A model generated the notes under the pieces. It saw only the letters and a list, made by a program, of their open reading frames with translations, had not been told where the DNA came from and made no database searches. This document shows positions 23,326 to 30,744 of a stretch of DNA of 40,373 nt, piece after piece. Origin of the DNA: Saccharothrix obliqua (GTDB taxonomy: Bacteria; Actinomycetota; Actinomycetes; Mycobacteriales; Pseudonocardiaceae); assembly GCF_019375475.1 (NCBI RefSeq), contig NZ_JAHXGQ010000023.1, positions 1 to 40,373 of the forward strand, read 5' to 3'. Positions within the stretch are counted from its first letter, which is position 1. Every line of letters begins with the position of its first letter. The translations under genes were made by a program, and so were the position numbers.

Positions 23326-24689
23326 GCGGCCGGACCCGCCACCGCGAAGTCGGCCACGCGCAGCGGCGGCATCGCGGTGCGGGTCCGCTCCTCGTCGTCC
23401 CGTTCCCGGGCGGGCGCCGGGGTCGTCCGACCCACCTCGGTGACCCGGTCCAGCAGGTGCAGCGGGCTCTCGTCGAACCGGAAGTCGTCCACCGCGGCCA
23501 CCACCTCGCCGTCGCGCACCAGGTGCACGCCGTCGCGGGTCAGCCCGGTGAGGCGCAGCGTGCGGGGGTCGACCTCCCGCAGGTACCACAGCGAGGTGAG
23601 CAGCAGACCGTCCGCGGTGGACTCGACCAGCTCGGTCGTCGACCGCCCGCCCGGCGGCCCGTCCAGGACCAGGTTGCCCACCCGCGGCGTCACCGCCACG
23701 CCCGCCCGGTCCGCCGACGCGCGGGTGTGCACCAGGGCGGTCAGGACGCCGTCGGAGATCCACGACGTGGGGCGCAGCGCCAACCCGTTGTCCGAGACCG
23801 CGGTGTCCGCGCCGGAGGCGCGGGCGACCACGAACGGTTCGCACGCCACCCCGGGCTCCACCGGGTCGCTGCGCAACGTCAGCGGCAGGCCGCTCAACCG
23901 CGTGCCGAGCTTCCCGCCGAACGCGCCGCGCCCGGCGTGCGCGTCACGCGCGCCCGCCGCCTGGTACAGGTGCCGCATCAGGTCGGCCGCGCACGACGGC
24001 GGCAGCAGCACCTCGTGCCGCCCCGGCCGCGCCCGCACCCGCCGGGCGCTCAGGTCCAGCCGCCGGTCGACGTCCGCGAGCAGCCCGGCCAGGTCCAGCC
24101 CGGCCGGGTCGTCCACCTCGGCGGACGCCCAGCTCGACGCGCCCAGCCGGTCGTCCCGGCCGGTCAGGTCGACCAGGGCGGTCGGCCGCACGTGCCGCAG
24201 CCGCAGCCCGGTGGTCGTGCCCAGCAGCGTGGTGCGGACCTCGTGCTCGGCGTACCCGTGCAGCACCCGGCCACGCGCGGCGGCGCGGCGGGCGGCGGTC
24301 GCGACCTCGGCGGCGAGCCTGCCCAGCGCGCCGGGCGGCGCGACGACGGGCGGGTCGTGCCAGTCCGGCGACGGGGGCCGGTCGGCGGCCACCAACGGCG
24401 CCGCGCCCGCCTCCGCGCCCGATCGCCGCGCCGCCGCCGCGGCGTCGGCCACCAGGCCGCGCACGGCGGTGACGTCCAACGCGCCGCTCGCCGACACGAC
24501 CCCCGCCGTGCCGCCCGCGGTCACCACCGCCACGTGGACCCGGCGGTCCAACACGTGCCCGGCGCTGGTCGCCGCGTCGCCCGACCAACGCAGGTGTGAG
24601 CGAGCGGTCTCGTCCACGACCACCACCACGCCGTCGCCACGCGACGCGGCGGCGAGTGCGCGTTCCACGACCTCGTGCGCGGGGATCAC
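23322..24689 (-). CDS. TldE/PmbA-like subunit of the TldD/TldE protease
   Basis: A 455-residue member of the TldD/PmbA (U62) family, shorter and more divergent than the TldD partner upstream. It lacks the HExxxH zinc motif, as TldE/PmbA subunits do. Recognisable parts are the late segment FGGKLGTRLSGLPLTLRSDP, then AVSDNGLALRPTSWISDGVL and VGNLVLDGPPGG. The central Arg/Ala-rich part is variable. GTG 24689 is chosen (VIPAHEVVERAL) because the open frame upstream of it is low-complexity Pro/Arg. TldD/TldE pairs form a cytoplasmic complex that trims peptides, known from microcin B17 maturation and CcdA antitoxin breakdown. Confidence 0.82.
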   Translation of the reverse strand: MIPAHEVVERALAAASRGDGVVVVVDETARSHLRWSGDAATSAGHVLDRRVHVAVVTAGGTAGVVSASGALDVTAVRGLVADAAAAARRSGAEAGAAPLVAADRPPSPDWHDPPVVAPPGALGRLAAEVATAARRAAARGRVLHGYAEHEVRTTLLGTTTGLRLRHVRPTALVDLTGRDDRLGASSWASAEVDDPAGLDLAGLLADVDRRLDLSARRVRARPGRHEVLLPPSCAADLMRHLYQAAGARDAHAGRGAFGGKLGTRLSGLPLTLRSDPVEPGVACEPFVVARASGADTAVSDNGLALRPTSWISDGVLTALVHTRASADRAGVAVTPRVGNLVLDGPPGGRSTTELVESTADGLLLTSLWYLREVDPRTLRLTGLTRDGVHLVRDGEVVAAVDDFRFDESPLHLLDRVTEVGRTTPAPARERDDEERTRTAMPPLRVADFAVAGPAA

Positions 24690-24747
24690 CGATCGGCTCC
24701 CCGGTCGCGCGGGTCGGGTGCGGGGCGGGGGAGCCGCGGGCGCGTGA

Positions 24748-24764
24748 CACCGGAGCCGCCGGTG
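24748..24764 (-). promoter_or_regulatory. Stem-loop between tldD and tldE
   Basis: CACCGG-AGCCG-CCGGTG forms a 6-bp stem in the 127-base gap between the TldD stop and the TldE start. It may reduce read-through or protect the tldD mRNA end. Otherwise nothing is seen in this gap. Confidence 0.25.
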
Positions 24765-24816
24765 CGCGTGGACCGCCCGACCAGCTCTCGCCGGGGGCGG
24801 ACCGGGACGCGGGGGT

Positions 24817-26322
24817 TCACCCGGCACCGCCGACGTGGCGCACCGGCACGCCGCGGAACAGGGCGGACGGCACGGCGTGGCTCGTCGCCGCCGCTTGCGC
24901 CGGCCTGCCCTTGCCGCAGAGGTCCGCGCCGAACGACGTCACCGTGCTCGCGTCGCCCAACCCGGCCAGCGACCGCCAGAACTCCCGCGTGCTCCACTGG
25001 TACGCCACACCGGACAGCGGCTCGGCCAGCCGACCCGCCCGCACGCGGTGGCAGCGCTGCGCGGTGAACTGGAAGTTCTCCCGGCGCGAGTCGATCGACC
25101 AGCCGGCCGAGCCCGCCAGGTACACGCCGTCGTCGACACCCGCGACCAGGTCCTCGGTCCGGCAGGGCGTCGGCGACGGCGCGAGCGACACGTTCGGCAT
25201 CCGCGCCAACGGCTCGTGCGACGACGATTCCGCGTACGCGCACCCGGTCGACCGGTCCGCGCCGATCACCGCCGCCGTGCCGCGGTCGGTCTGGAACCCG
25301 GTGAGCACACCGCCCTCCACCAGGGACCACGACTGCGCCGCCACGCCCTCGTCGTCGTAGCCCGTGGTGGCCATGCCGTGCGGTGTGGTGCGGTCCGCGG
25401 TCACGGTCATCAGGTCGGACCCGTAGCGCAACGAGCCCAGGAGGTCCGGTGTGGCGAACGTCGTGCCCGCGTACGACACCTCGTGCCCGAGGGCGCGGTC
25501 CAGCTCGGTGGCGTGGCCGACCGTCTCGTGCACGGTCAGCCACAGGTTCGAGGCGTCCACCACGAGGTCGTACCGGCCGGGTTCGACCGGGCGCGCGCGG
25601 AGCTTCGCCGCCAACCGCTCGGGCATCGCGGCGACCTCACCCGCCCAGTCCCACCCCGCGCCACCCGCGTACTCCCAGCCACGCGCGGTGGGCGGTCCCT
25701 CGGAGCGCAGCGCCTCCACCACGCCGGTGCGCGGGTGCGCGCCGGCCACCAGCACCTGCGGGTGCACGCGGACCTGCTGCTGCGTCGTGGTGGTGCCCGC
25801 CAGGTCGGCGTAGAAGCGGTCCTCCTGCACGGCGGTGAACTTGGCGAGCACGGACGACACGTGCGGCGACGCCAGCAGTTCGGCACTCCACCCGGCGAGC
25901 ACCGCGGCGCGGTCCTCCTCGGGCACGTCCAACGGGTTCACCTCGTAGGCGGAGACCCACACCGCGTCGTCGTGCACGGGTTCGGCGGCGAACGGCGCGT
26001 CGACGCCGAGCGGCGCGCAGGCGCGGGCCACCTCCCACGCGCGGTCGGCGGCGTCGGCCGCGGCTTCGGGCGTGAGCCGGGACGTGGCCGCGAAACCCCG
26101 CCCGCGCGTGGTGACCAGGCGGACCGACAGCGCGGTCCGCTCGGTGTCGGTGGACGCGGTGGTGTGCCCGTCGTTCAACAACACGTGGGCACGCCGGGTG
26201 CGCACGACCTGCACGGCGGCGTGCCGGACCCCGGGGCCGCGGGCGCGGTCCAGCGCGGCGTCCGCCAAGGCGCGCAACGGGAGGGAGAGGAACGCCAGGT
26301 CCACCCGAACCACCTCGCTCAC
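24817..26322 (-). CDS. tldD: TldD-like zinc metalloprotease
   Basis: A 501-residue TldD-family protein with the HExxxH motif HETVGH (His265, Glu266, His270) followed by ATELDRALG. The conserved late region contains GYDDEGVAAQSWSLVEGGVLTGF, CAYAESSSHEPLARMPNVSL and WSIDSRRENFQFTAQRC. These are the hallmarks of the catalytic subunit, which holds the zinc and acts inside the TldD/TldE hetero-dimer on unfolded peptides. The start at GTG 26322 fits the open frame. GTG 26304, with GAGG upstream, is a possible alternative. It is the first gene of the minus group that runs through TldE and the methyltransferase. Confidence 0.87.
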   Translation of the reverse strand: MSEVVRVDLAFLSLPLRALADAALDRARGPGVRHAAVQVVRTRRAHVLLNDGHTTASTDTERTALSVRLVTTRGRGFAATSRLTPEAAADAADRAWEVARACAPLGVDAPFAAEPVHDDAVWVSAYEVNPLDVPEEDRAAVLAGWSAELLASPHVSSVLAKFTAVQEDRFYADLAGTTTTQQQVRVHPQVLVAGAHPRTGVVEALRSEGPPTARGWEYAGGAGWDWAGEVAAMPERLAAKLRARPVEPGRYDLVVDASNLWLTVHETVGHATELDRALGHEVSYAGTTFATPDLLGSLRYGSDLMTVTADRTTPHGMATTGYDDEGVAAQSWSLVEGGVLTGFQTDRGTAAVIGADRSTGCAYAESSSHEPLARMPNVSLAPSPTPCRTEDLVAGVDDGVYLAGSAGWSIDSRRENFQFTAQRCHRVRAGRLAEPLSGVAYQWSTREFWRSLAGLGDASTVTSFGADLCGKGRPAQAAATSHAVPSALFRGVPVRHVGGAG

Positions 26323-26388
26323 GTTCGACGCCCGATCCAGACTACTATGTCAAACTAAAGCTAATGCAAGCGGCGAAAGGGCGGTGCC
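26323..26388. promoter_or_regulatory. AT-rich divergent promoter region
   Basis: The 66 bases between divergent tldD and the membrane protein gene include a markedly AT-rich core around 26338-26366. On the minus strand TTGCAT, a 16-base spacer and TAGTAG could be the tldD promoter. On the plus strand TACTAT (26343-26348) could be a -10 box. No clear operator palindrome is seen. Confidence 0.4.
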
Positions 26389-27000
26389 GTGCGCTGGACG
26401 TGGCTGGGCGCCGTGGCGGCGCCGCACCACGGCGTCGACCCGGCGGGCGCGGTGGCCGCGACCGGCGGGTGGCTGCGGCTGCTCACCGTCGCCGCGCTCG
26501 TCGTCGTCGCGGTCGTGGCACTGGTGCGCCCGGTCGCGGGTCTGGGCGCGCGGGCCCGTGCCGTCGCCGTGCCGGCTTCCGCCGCGGCGGTCGTCGGCGA
26601 ACTCGCCCTGGCGCCCGCGCGGGTCGACCCGCGCACCGCGGTGCTGCCCGTGGTGCTCGCGACCGGCGCGCTCGCCGTGCTGCCGCTGGTGGCCTGGGCA
26701 CGTGGCCCGGCGGTCCGCCTGCTGCCCGCCGCCGTCGGGATCGCCGCGCTGGTCGCGGGCACCGACCCGGCCGCCGCGGACCGGGTGTCGGTCGGCGACT
26801 GGACCGCGTTGCGGGCCAGCGCCCTCGCCTGGGTGGCGGCGCTGGCGTGGTTCGCGCTGAGCGCGCCCGCCGGCCGGACCGCCACGCGGCTGGTCACCGC
26901 GACGGCGTGCGTGGTGGCCGTGGCGGTGGTCGCCGCGCTGCCCGGCTTCGTCGCGGCAGGCGAGCACACCGCTCAGACCACGCGGACCTCCGGCACGTAG
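26389..27000 (+). CDS. Multi-spanning membrane protein of unknown function
   Basis: The 203 residues begin at GTG 26389 with AAAGGG upstream. About five or six hydrophobic helices alternate with short Arg-rich loops (WLRLLTVAALVVVAVVALV, VPASAAAVVGELAL, AVLPVVLATGALAVLPLVAW, AVRLLPAAVGIAALVAG, ALAWVAALAWFALS, LVTATACVVAVAVVAALPGF). The composition is extremely rich in Ala and Val. No family motif is recognised. It is divergent from tldD. Its 3' end overlaps the convergent C-methyltransferase gene by 28 bases, which is unusual but does not alter either frame. Confidence 0.6.
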   Translation: MRWTWLGAVAAPHHGVDPAGAVAATGGWLRLLTVAALVVVAVVALVRPVAGLGARARAVAVPASAAAVVGELALAPARVDPRTAVLPVVLATGALAVLPLVAWARGPAVRLLPAAVGIAALVAGTDPAAADRVSVGDWTALRASALAWVAALAWFALSAPAGRTATRLVTATACVVAVAVVAALPGFVAAGEHTAQTTRTSGT

Positions 27001-28187
27001 CGGATCCACCGGCCGCCGGCCTCCGTGAAAGCCCGCTCCTTCGCCATGATCTCCTCCGCGTGGTTCCACGCGAACAGCAACGCGTAGTCCGCCCGGCCCG
27101 GTCCGAACGCCTCCGGCGGCCGGACCGGGATGTGCGTGCCGGGCGTCAGCCTGCCCTGCTTGGCCGGGGTCGTGTCGATGACCGCCGACACCAGGTCCGG
27201 CCCCAGCCCGCAGTAGTTGGTGACCGTGGCGCTCTTGGCCGTCGCACCGTAGCCGACCACTCGCGCGCCCTCCGCGCGCAGGCGCGTCAGCAACGCCACC
27301 AGGGCACGGCGCCGATCGGCGGTGCGCGCGGCGAACGCACGGAGCCGAGCCGGGTCGTGCACGCCCAGGGCCTCCTCCTCCGCCAGCAGTTCCGCCACCG
27401 CGGGCGACGCCGGCACGCGACCCGCGTGCGCCGCCCAGAACCTGATCTGCCCGCCGTGGACGGGCAGGCGCTCCACGTCCACCAGTTCCAGACCCGCCCG
27501 CCGCAGCGGGCCGAGCACCGAGCGGGCGCCGAAGAACAACACGTGCTCGTCGATGACCTGGTCGAACGCGGTGTTGGCCAGCACCGCGCCCAAGTAGGGG
27601 TCCTCGAACACGAACACCCCGTCCGGCGCGAGCAGCGCCGCGACACCCCGGAGGATGGAACCGAGGTCGGGGCCGTGGCTGACCGTGTTGGCGGCGAACA
27701 CCACGTCGGCCGGTCCGTGCTCGGCCAGCACGGACCGCGCCAGCGGCTCGGCGAAGAACGCCACCCGCACCCGCACGCCGAACCCGGCGGCGACCCGCGC
27801 GGCGTCACCGGACGGGTCGATGCCCAGGTGCCGGACCCCGCGCTCGACCGCGGTCCGCAGGAACGCACCGTCGTTGCTGCCGATCTCCACCACGAACGGG
27901 TCGACGCGGTCCGCGAGCAGGCGCTCGGCGACCCGGGCGAAGTGCTCCCGCATCACGGTCGAGCCGGACGACCGGTACGGGTAGCCCCGGTGGAACATCC
28001 GCGCCGCCGGCGGCACCTCGGTGAGCTGGACCATGGCGCAGTCCGCGCACCGGCCCAGGGCCAGCCGGAAGAAGTGCTCCCGCGCCGGGTCCGCACCGGG
28101 GGCGGGGAAGGCGTCGGAGAGGGGCTGCCGACCCAGGTCGAGGAACTCCACCACCGGGCCGGTGCACACGAGGCAGGACTTCGCCAT
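26973..28187 (-). CDS. NDP-deoxysugar C-methyltransferase-like protein
   Basis: A 404-residue three-part methyltransferase. The N-terminal zinc-ribbon-like segment has Cys5/Cys8 (SCLVC) and Cys47/Cys50 (RCADC). The SAM domain has VEIGSNDGAFL near residue 98. The C-terminal domain has GYGATAKSATVTNYCGLGPD and DTTPAKQGRLTPGTHIPV, both typical of the TylC3/EvaC type of dTDP-ketodeoxysugar C-3-methyltransferases. Length agrees with those enzymes. It likely makes a branched sugar for the enediyne product of the adjoining genes, but no other sugar gene is in the window. The ATG at 28187 has no ribosome site. TTGTCC, a 17-base gap and TATCGT put the start of transcription at about the ATG, so the message may be leaderless. 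Confidence 0.85.
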   Translation of the reverse strand: MAKSCLVCTGPVVEFLDLGRQPLSDAFPAPGADPAREHFFRLALGRCADCAMVQLTEVPPAARMFHRGYPYRSSGSTVMREHFARVAERLLADRVDPFVVEIGSNDGAFLRTAVERGVRHLGIDPSGDAARVAAGFGVRVRVAFFAEPLARSVLAEHGPADVVFAANTVSHGPDLGSILRGVAALLAPDGVFVFEDPYLGAVLANTAFDQVIDEHVLFFGARSVLGPLRRAGLELVDVERLPVHGGQIRFWAAHAGRVPASPAVAELLAEEEALGVHDPARLRAFAARTADRRRALVALLTRLRAEGARVVGYGATAKSATVTNYCGLGPDLVSAVIDTTPAKQGRLTPGTHIPVRPPEAFGPGRADYALLFAWNHAEEIMAKERAFTEAGGRWIRYVPEVRVV

Positions 28188-28192
28188 TTAAA

Positions 28193-28291
28193 AAACGATA
28201 GTCAATCACCGGCGGGTGGACAACCTGAGCAGGTGTCACCACCACGAGGCTTGACAGTCGCGGGCGGCTTGCTGCTAGAAACGATAGCAGC
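28193..28291. promoter_or_regulatory. Divergent promoters with palindrome and AAACGATAG repeats
   Basis: Between the C-methyltransferase and the deaminase gene lie several structures. AAACGATAG occurs at 28193-28201 and 28279-28287. A perfect 7-bp inverted repeat, GCTGCTA (28271-28277) and TAGCAGC (28285-28291), has a seven-base spacer that contains the second copy. On the plus strand TTGACA (28251-28256) is followed by TAGAAA (28276-28281) with a 19-base spacer, so the palindrome would sit on the -10 region of the deaminase promoter. On the minus strand TTGTCC/TATCGT is the likely methyltransferase promoter. A common regulator is a reasonable inference. Confidence 0.5.
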
Positions 28292-28345
28292 CGCTCGAAC
28301 CCGCCGAGCGACGCGCACCACGGGCCACTGGGGGTGGTTGTCGTC

Positions 28346-29470
28346 GTGAGCACCCACCGCCCCGGGTGGACACCCGAACTGGCGGCCCACGTCGCCGGCC
28401 TGCCGAAGGCCGAGCTGCACGTCCACCTGGAGGGCGCGCTGCGCCCCGCCACGCTGCTCGACCTCGACCGGCGCGACGGCGGCCGGTTCACCGGCCTGGA
28501 CGAGCGGTGGCTCGCCGAGCGCTTCCGGTTCCGGGACTTCCGCCACTTCGCCGACCTCTACTCGACGTGCACCGACGTGTTCCGGGGTCCGGCGGACTTC
28601 GCGCGGGCGGTGGTCGAGCTGGCGGAGGACCTCGCGCCACAAGGGGTCCGGTACGCCGAGGTGACGTGTTCGGCGATCACCCACCACCGGGACCGCGGCC
28701 TGCCGTTCGACGAGATCGTGGACGGGCTGTGGGCGGGCGCGTGCCAGGCCCTCGACGGCAGCGGCGTGGTCGTCCGGTTCGTGCTCGACCACGTCCGCGA
28801 CCTGTCCGCCGAGGACTGCCTGCGCACGGCGGAGTGGTGCGTCCGGGGACGTGGCCGCGGCGTCGTGGCGCTCGGTCTCGGCGGCTACGAGCCGGGCCGC
28901 CCGGCGTCGCTGTTCGCCGAGGCGGTGCGGTGGGCGGCCGAGCGGGGCGTGCCGTTCGTGCCGCACGCGGGCGAGGCGGCGGGCGCGGGCGCCGTCCGCG
29001 ACGCGCTCCGGTTCGACCCGCCGCGGCTGGGGCACGGCTTCCGCGCCGCCGAGGACCCGGCGGTCGTGGACGCCCTGCTCGACCGCGGCGTCGTGCTGGA
29101 GGTCTGCCCGACCGGCAACCTGCGCACGGGCGTCGTGGCGGACCTGGCGGAGCACCCGGTCCGCCGGCTGCGCGACCGCGGCGTGCGCGTGGTGCTCGGC
29201 TCCGACGACCCGCTGCTGTTCGGCTCCACCGCCCTGACCGAGTACCGCCAGGCGTACGAGCACCTCGGCTTCAGCGCCGACGACCTGGCGGCCACCGCGC
29301 GGGAATCACTGGGCGCGGCCCTGCCGGACGGTGTTCCCGGCGTGGTGCGCGTGCCGGGCGACGACTGGCCGCCCGCGGCGCACGGCACCCCGGGCGACAA
29401 AGGCGTGGCGACCTCTCGGCCGACCGGCGCACCTCCGGTCGGCGGGATCGCCACAGGGCAATCCCGGTGA
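28346..29470 (+). CDS. Adenosine deaminase-family amidohydrolase
   Basis: From GTG 28346, behind GGGGGTGG, 374 residues. Zinc-site motifs of the adenosine/AMP deaminase family are present: HVHLEG (His25, His27), HAGE (His207, catalytic Glu210), GHG in RLGHGF, and SDDP (Asp287, Asp288). This predicts hydrolytic deamination of adenosine, adenine or a related aminated ring. The first 330 residues correspond to the whole family fold. The last 45 (from about PGVPGVVRVPGDDW) are a Gly/Pro-rich tail in which a strong hairpin (29419-29443) lies. The gene is divergent from the C-methyltransferase and precedes the enediyne cassette, but its role there is unknown. GTG 28334 is an alternative start. Confidence 0.85.
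   Translation: MSTHRPGWTPELAAHVAGLPKAELHVHLEGALRPATLLDLDRRDGGRFTGLDERWLAERFRFRDFRHFADLYSTCTDVFRGPADFARAVVELAEDLAPQGVRYAEVTCSAITHHRDRGLPFDEIVDGLWAGACQALDGSGVVVRFVLDHVRDLSAEDCLRTAEWCVRGRGRGVVALGLGGYEPGRPASLFAEAVRWAAERGVPFVPHAGEAAGAGAVRDALRFDPPRLGHGFRAAEDPAVVDALLDRGVVLEVCPTGNLRTGVVADLAEHPVRRLRDRGVRVVLGSDDPLLFGSTALTEYRQAYEHLGFSADDLAATARESLGAALPDGVPGVVRVPGDDWPPAAHGTPGDKGVATSRPTGAPPVGGIATGQSR
29419..29443 (+). terminator. 9-bp stem-loop inside the deaminase C-terminal tail
   Basis: GCCGACCGG and CCGGTCGGC form a perfect 9-bp stem with a seven-base loop, 28 bases before the TGA. It looks like a terminator that falls within the open frame, so the tail may be a read-through extension of a shorter ancestral gene. 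It could also act as an mRNA end-protecting structure. Confidence 0.45.
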
Positions 29471-29658
29471 ATTAGCGAGCGGTGCCGGGCTAATGGCGCA
29501 AGGCGTGCCGGCCGGTGCGCCGTAGCGGCGTCACCGGGAATTGTTGATGTTTCCTGGGAACTGCCCGAGAGACGTCGAGTTAATTATCTTGACCTACTTC
29601 CCGGATGCGTCAGGCAGCCATCTGCGACGATCGTGTGAAGTTCCCGACCCGCCTTGAT

Positions 29659-29688
29659 GTGCCGTGGTAGTGCTGGTAGACACGGCAC
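29659..29688. promoter_or_regulatory. GTGCCGTG/CACGGCAC inverted repeat
   Basis: Perfect 8-bp arms (29659-29666 and 29681-29688) separated by 14 bases, about 80 bases ahead of the E3 gene. Centre-to-centre spacing is 22 bases, about two helical turns. This is suitable for a dimeric regulator of the cassette, or for an RNA hairpin. Confidence 0.4.
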
Positions 29689-29700
29689 TCGGGGCAAAGA

Positions 29701-29715
29701 GGGACATTTTGTCCC
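29701..29715. promoter_or_regulatory. GGGACA-TTT-TGTCCC palindrome
   Basis: A compact 6-bp palindrome with an AT core, 50 bases before the E3 start. It could be an operator or a leader hairpin. Confidence 0.4.
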
Positions 29716-29766
29716 CGTCCGCTCCGGGGGAGGAGACCGCTCCGGAGGACCTGCGCGACGGATGGA

Positions 29767-30729
29767 GTGCCGGTGCGGTCGTTCAGCGGGGGTTCAACTC
29801 CGGTTTCGCGTTCCGGATTCATTTCGAAGATCACGCTACCGCTGTCGGTGGCGGATTTCGGGGCACGCGGATTCCGCACCGACCGACCGGTCGCGCGCGC
29901 GGTGCTGGAAGAGCACGCGCGTATGTTCCTCACCGGTTTCAACATCGGCGCGGCGCACTGGCGCGCACCGCACGCGGAACTGGCCGGCCGCGTGCCCGAC
30001 GCCGAGCGCGGCTTCGCCTACGAGGGCGCGGGCATGTTCGCGGGGCTGCTCGACCTGGCCACCGCCGGCCGCGCGCGTGCGGTGCGGCGGCTGCTGGCCG
30101 GACCCGGCCACGCCTACACCCACCTGGTGCACGTCGGCGCGGGCTGGCTGCTGTCGCCGCTGCGCGTCACCGCCGTGCCCCGGGTGCCCGCGACGCCGCT
30201 GCTGCGGTGGCTCGCCGTCGACGGCGCGGGTTTCGGCGAGGTCTACTTCGGCGGCACGCCTGCGCTCGTCCGGCGTGCCCACCGCCGGCCCGACCCGCGC
30301 TGGGAGGCCCGGCTCGCGGGCTGCGGGCGTGCCCTGTGGTTCGCCGAGTCCGCCGACGTGGCGGGCGTCGCGGCCGTCGTCGACCGCGCCGCCCCGGCCG
30401 CCCGGCCCCACCTGTGGGCGGGTGTCGGCCTCGCCGTCGCCTACGCCGGAGCCGCCGACGACGCCGCGTTCGACGCGCTGGAACAGGCGGTCGGACCGCA
30501 CTTCGCCCACTTCGGGCAGGGCGTGGTGTTCGCCGCCGCCGCGCGTCACCGCTCCGGGGTCGTGCCCGCGCACACCGAGCGCGCGGTGGCGAGGTTCCTG
30601 GGCGTGGGGGTGGCCGAGACCGCCGACTGGAGCGAGGCCGCCGCCCGCGGGCTGACCGACGCGCCGGACCTGCTCGCCTTCCTGCGGTGGAAGGCCAGGC
30701 TGCGCGCGACCGTCGACGCCCGCCGCTGA
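29767..30729 (+). CDS. Enediyne cassette protein E3 (DUF1702, UnbL type)
   Basis: A 320-residue DUF1702 protein as found in enediyne warhead cassettes. Recognisable segments are FGARGFRTDRPVARAVLEEHARMFLTGF near residue 30, GFAYEGAGMFAGLLDLATAG, and VHVGAGWLL. A middle GWAVDG-type block is represented by LAVDGAGFGEVYFGG, followed by GVGLAVAYAG and GVVFAAAARHRSG. Such proteins are strictly linked to enediyne PKS genes and their biochemical role is unknown. GTG 29767 with GGATGGA upstream fits the family N-terminus. It is the first gene of the seven-gene operon. The gap to E4 is 15 bases. Confidence 0.85.
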   Translation: MPVRSFSGGSTPVSRSGFISKITLPLSVADFGARGFRTDRPVARAVLEEHARMFLTGFNIGAAHWRAPHAELAGRVPDAERGFAYEGAGMFAGLLDLATAGRARAVRRLLAGPGHAYTHLVHVGAGWLLSPLRVTAVPRVPATPLLRWLAVDGAGFGEVYFGGTPALVRRAHRRPDPRWEARLAGCGRALWFAESADVAGVAAVVDRAAPAARPHLWAGVGLAVAYAGAADDAAFDALEQAVGPHFAHFGQGVVFAAAARHRSGVVPAHTERAVARFLGVGVAETADWSEAAARGLTDAPDLLAFLRWKARLRATVDARR

Positions 30730-30744
30730 CCGCGAAGGAGACCC

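Larger units (their letters stand above)
29471..29766 (+). promoter_or_regulatory. Promoter and leader region of the enediyne cassette
   Basis: No gene is supported in these 296 bases. AT-rich patches (TTGTTGATGTTTCC near 29541 and TTAATTATC near 29580) are promoter candidates but no certain -35/-10 pair can be named. Two palindromes follow before the E3 start: a long-arm inverted repeat at 29659-29688 and a short one at 29701-29715. The long leader suggests control of the cassette by a bound protein or RNA fold. Confidence 0.45.

Noticed and set aside
24690..24827. N-terminal extension of the TldE-like protein
   Set aside because: The added 46 residues are Pro/Arg/Ala low-complexity and lie between the TldD stop and a plausible GTG start.
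29610..29945. Antisense 111-codon frame over the E3 promoter and start
   Set aside because: It overlaps the coding part of E3 in the opposite direction and has no family resemblance or ribosome site.
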